From positions 3,052,428 to 3,073,563 of the forward strand of contig NZ_CM001974.1 of assembly GCF_000406105.1 (NCBI RefSeq): a DNA stretch of 21,136 nucleotides, written 5' to 3'. How positions within the stretch are numbered: the stretch's first letter is position 1; each line of letters begins with the position of its first letter. The position numbers and the translations under genes were made by a program. The DNA comes from Dickeya chrysanthemi NCPPB 402 (lineage in GTDB: Bacteria; Pseudomonadota; Gammaproteobacteria; Enterobacterales; Enterobacteriaceae). Positions 20,329-21,136 of the stretch are shown here, in pieces. The notes beneath the pieces are model-generated. The model saw only the letters and a program-made list of their open reading frames with translations, was not told the origin of the DNA and did not search any database.

Positions 20329-20397
20329 TGGTGTAAGGCGAGTAAATTCAATTTCAAAGAAATTGCTAATTTGCGTCGCCGAACCCATCGGCAAACA

Positions 20398-20488
20398 GCC
20401 GCGCCCACGCGGCTTTTGCAGGCCGGGGGGAGCCGCAAAAAATTTGCCGCCCCAGCGAGCAAATAGGCGCGCCCACGCGCCGGTTTTT
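20398..20488 (+). terminator. Two tandem terminator-like hairpins sharing a 12-base core
   Basis: GCCGCG CCCA CGCGGC TTTT (20398-20417) and GGCGCG CCCA CGCGCC GG TTTTT (20466-20488) share CGCGCCCACGCG, with the same CCCA loop and T-run. Both are oriented to stop rightward transcription from the secretion operon before the next gene. Confidence 0.65.
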
Positions 20489-20548
20489 GTGGGGGGCTTG
20501 CCCCGCACACCGTCGCAGCTAAGTCTCCGGCTAAAAGCCGGTAGCGTG

Positions 20549-20651
20549 GCGCGACCAACCGCTTTGAAGGCGTTTTCCCATTTTTTCGCTGGCCGGAACG
20601 GACAACAGAAAAAATAGGCGAAAAACGGCGTCTCAAAGGGGGTGGTCGCGC
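20549..20651. repeat. Large imperfect inverted repeat (about 28-bp arms)
   Basis: The left arm (20549-20576) begins GCGCGACCA and contains CTTTGA and GCGTTTT. The right arm (20622-20651), read on the other strand, begins GCGCGACCA and contains CTTTGA and CGTTTT, with a few mismatches and a 2-base gap. The 45-base centre is asymmetric. Confidence 0.55.
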
Positions 20652-20826
20652 GTAGCGGGCGACGGTGTGCCGCCGTTGACGTTGGGGGTTTGGGCGCGGC
20701 GTCCAGCCACGACATTACCCCCATGCGCCAGGCAATAAGGGCGTCCAGCCCGCATGACCTGGCGCACACCGTTCCGTGCCGGGAAGTAAACTTTCCGGCG
20801 CATGGCTGTGAAGAAGCCACCGCATT

Positions 20827-20897
20827 CGCCTCACCCGATCGCCTCATGACATCGACTCATACGCTGAGGCGAAAGGATGAGGCGATCTCATGAGGCG
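20827..20897. repeat. Phased TGAGGCG array before the last gene
   Basis: Five copies of one 7-mer: CGCCTCA at 20827-20833 and 20840-20846, and its complement TGAGGCG at 20865-20871, 20878-20884 and 20891-20897. Copies of like orientation are exactly 13 bp apart. Longer matches occur inside: TTCGCCTCA with TGAGGCGAA, and GATCGCCTCAT with ATGAGGCGATC. It ends 21 bp before the ATG at 20919 and is probably an operator for that gene. Confidence 0.7.
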
Positions 20898-20918
20898 AGA
20901 GCCGACACCGGAGGCACT

Positions 20919-21136
20919 ATGCTGTTAAATAAGCTTGCCGTTTCACTATCACCGATAGTGAACGGAATGCTGGCACTGCTTATATTTACGCAACAGCATC
21001 AACTGATGCTGGCGTTATTATCGGGGCTGACGTTACCGTTTTTCGCATCAATGAAAAGCGACGAACGACAATCAGCCCCGTTCTGGAAAAAGGGAATTAT
21101 CGCTTTTTCCCTGCTGTGTTTTCTGTTTGGCACCAT
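20919..21136 (+). CDS. Membrane protein, 3' end outside the window (72 aa seen)
   Basis: The frame opens MLLNKLAVSLSPIVNGMLAL with GGAGG four bases before the ATG and stays open to the window edge. Three hydrophobic stretches are visible: IVNGMLALLIFT, LMLALLSGLTLPFFAS and GIIAFSLLCFLFGT, separated by a polar loop (MKSDERQSAPFWKKG). It may be a small membrane protein or the N-terminal membrane anchor of a larger product such as a coupling protein; the available part does not decide. It lies behind the phased repeat array, so it probably begins a separately regulated operon. Confidence 0.6.
   Translation, partial: MLLNKLAVSLSPIVNGMLALLIFTQQHQLMLALLSGLTLPFFASMKSDERQSAPFWKKGIIAFSLLCFLFGT

Larger units (their letters stand above)
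20241..20918. other. Gene-free, inverted-repeat-rich region; candidate transfer origin or control region
   Basis: About 680 bp without a credible gene; long open frames here come from GC-rich sequence and lack ribosome sites. Structures seen are a 15-bp hairpin (20294-20328), CAATTTC AAA GAAATTG (20349-20365), two related terminator-like hairpins (20398-20417 and 20466-20488), CCGGCT AAA AGCCGG (20527-20541), a large imperfect palindrome (20549-20651), a 9-bp inverted repeat (20724-20766), an 11-bp direct repeat GGCGTCCAGCC (20698-20708, 20740-20750) and a phased TGAGGCG array (20827-20897). Transfer origins often lie beside T4SS operons and look like this, but I see no nic consensus I can name. 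Confidence 0.4.

Noticed and set aside
20236..20847. Long minus-strand open frame of 203 codons in the GC-rich region after the T4SS operon
   Set aside because: No ribosome site, Arg/Pro-rich low-quality translation, and it runs across several perfect hairpins; GC-rich sequence keeps frames open by chance.
20827..20897. CRISPR array for the repeated TGAGGCG motifs
   Set aside because: Units are 7 bp with 6-bp gaps and mixed orientation; no 25-40 bp repeats or spacers and no cas genes.

Overview
The window looks like accessory DNA from an enterobacterium (order Enterobacterales). Codon use, Shine-Dalgarno sequences and the Ner/Nlp, AlpA, DUF2857 and TraR/DksA proteins all fit, and a Pectobacterium/Dickeya/Erwinia-type host is my guess. 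It is probably part of an integrative conjugative element, a plasmid-derived island, or a plasmid. No chromosomal housekeeping gene, rRNA, tRNA, integrase or relaxase is visible.

Left part (about 1-3620): a cluster of small DNA-binding regulators. After a non-coding, repeat-bearing start and a likely 59-aa minus-strand gene, there is one isolated XRE-type repressor. Two tandem modules follow. Each module is a leftward Ner/Nlp-like gene with a divergent rightward pair of XRE-type genes. The two Ner proteins differ at only 6 of 95 residues, but the two XRE pairs belong to different subfamilies. Each pair has its own palindromic operators: TATCCCA/TGGGATA in module 1 and ATCTTTAG/CTAAAGAT in module 2. 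This looks like a duplicated output gene carrying swapped immunity-type control cassettes.

Middle part (about 3620-9800): a frameshifted remnant and a hairpin terminator lead into an AlpA / DUF2857-like / TraR-DksA operon typical of ICE-like islands. Then comes a leftward accessory block. Its leading genes are a HicA-like toxin candidate and an HTH protein that may be a divergent HicB-type partner, with a strong hairpin terminator between them. Two unrecognised proteins of 212 and about 352 aa follow. The 8.6-9.6 kb stretch is decayed, with remains of an IS3-family element and a small orphan reading frame.

Right part (about 9830-20200): a complete P-type (VirB/pKM101-like) type IV secretion operon in the order small leader gene, virB1, virB2, virB3-virB4 fusion, virB5, eexN-like, virB6, virB7-like, virB8, virB9, virB10, virB11, trbM/kikA-like. 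Genes are tightly spaced or overlapping and share one direction. virB9 has a one-base frameshift at a homopolymer. An rRNA-type boxA antitermination sequence lies in the leader of this roughly 10-kb operon.

The last 720 bp before a truncated membrane-protein gene have no convincing gene. They are dense in inverted repeats, with terminator-like hairpins, a large imperfect palindrome, and five TGAGGCG motifs phased at 13 bp. This region is a candidate transfer origin and/or control region for the next operon.
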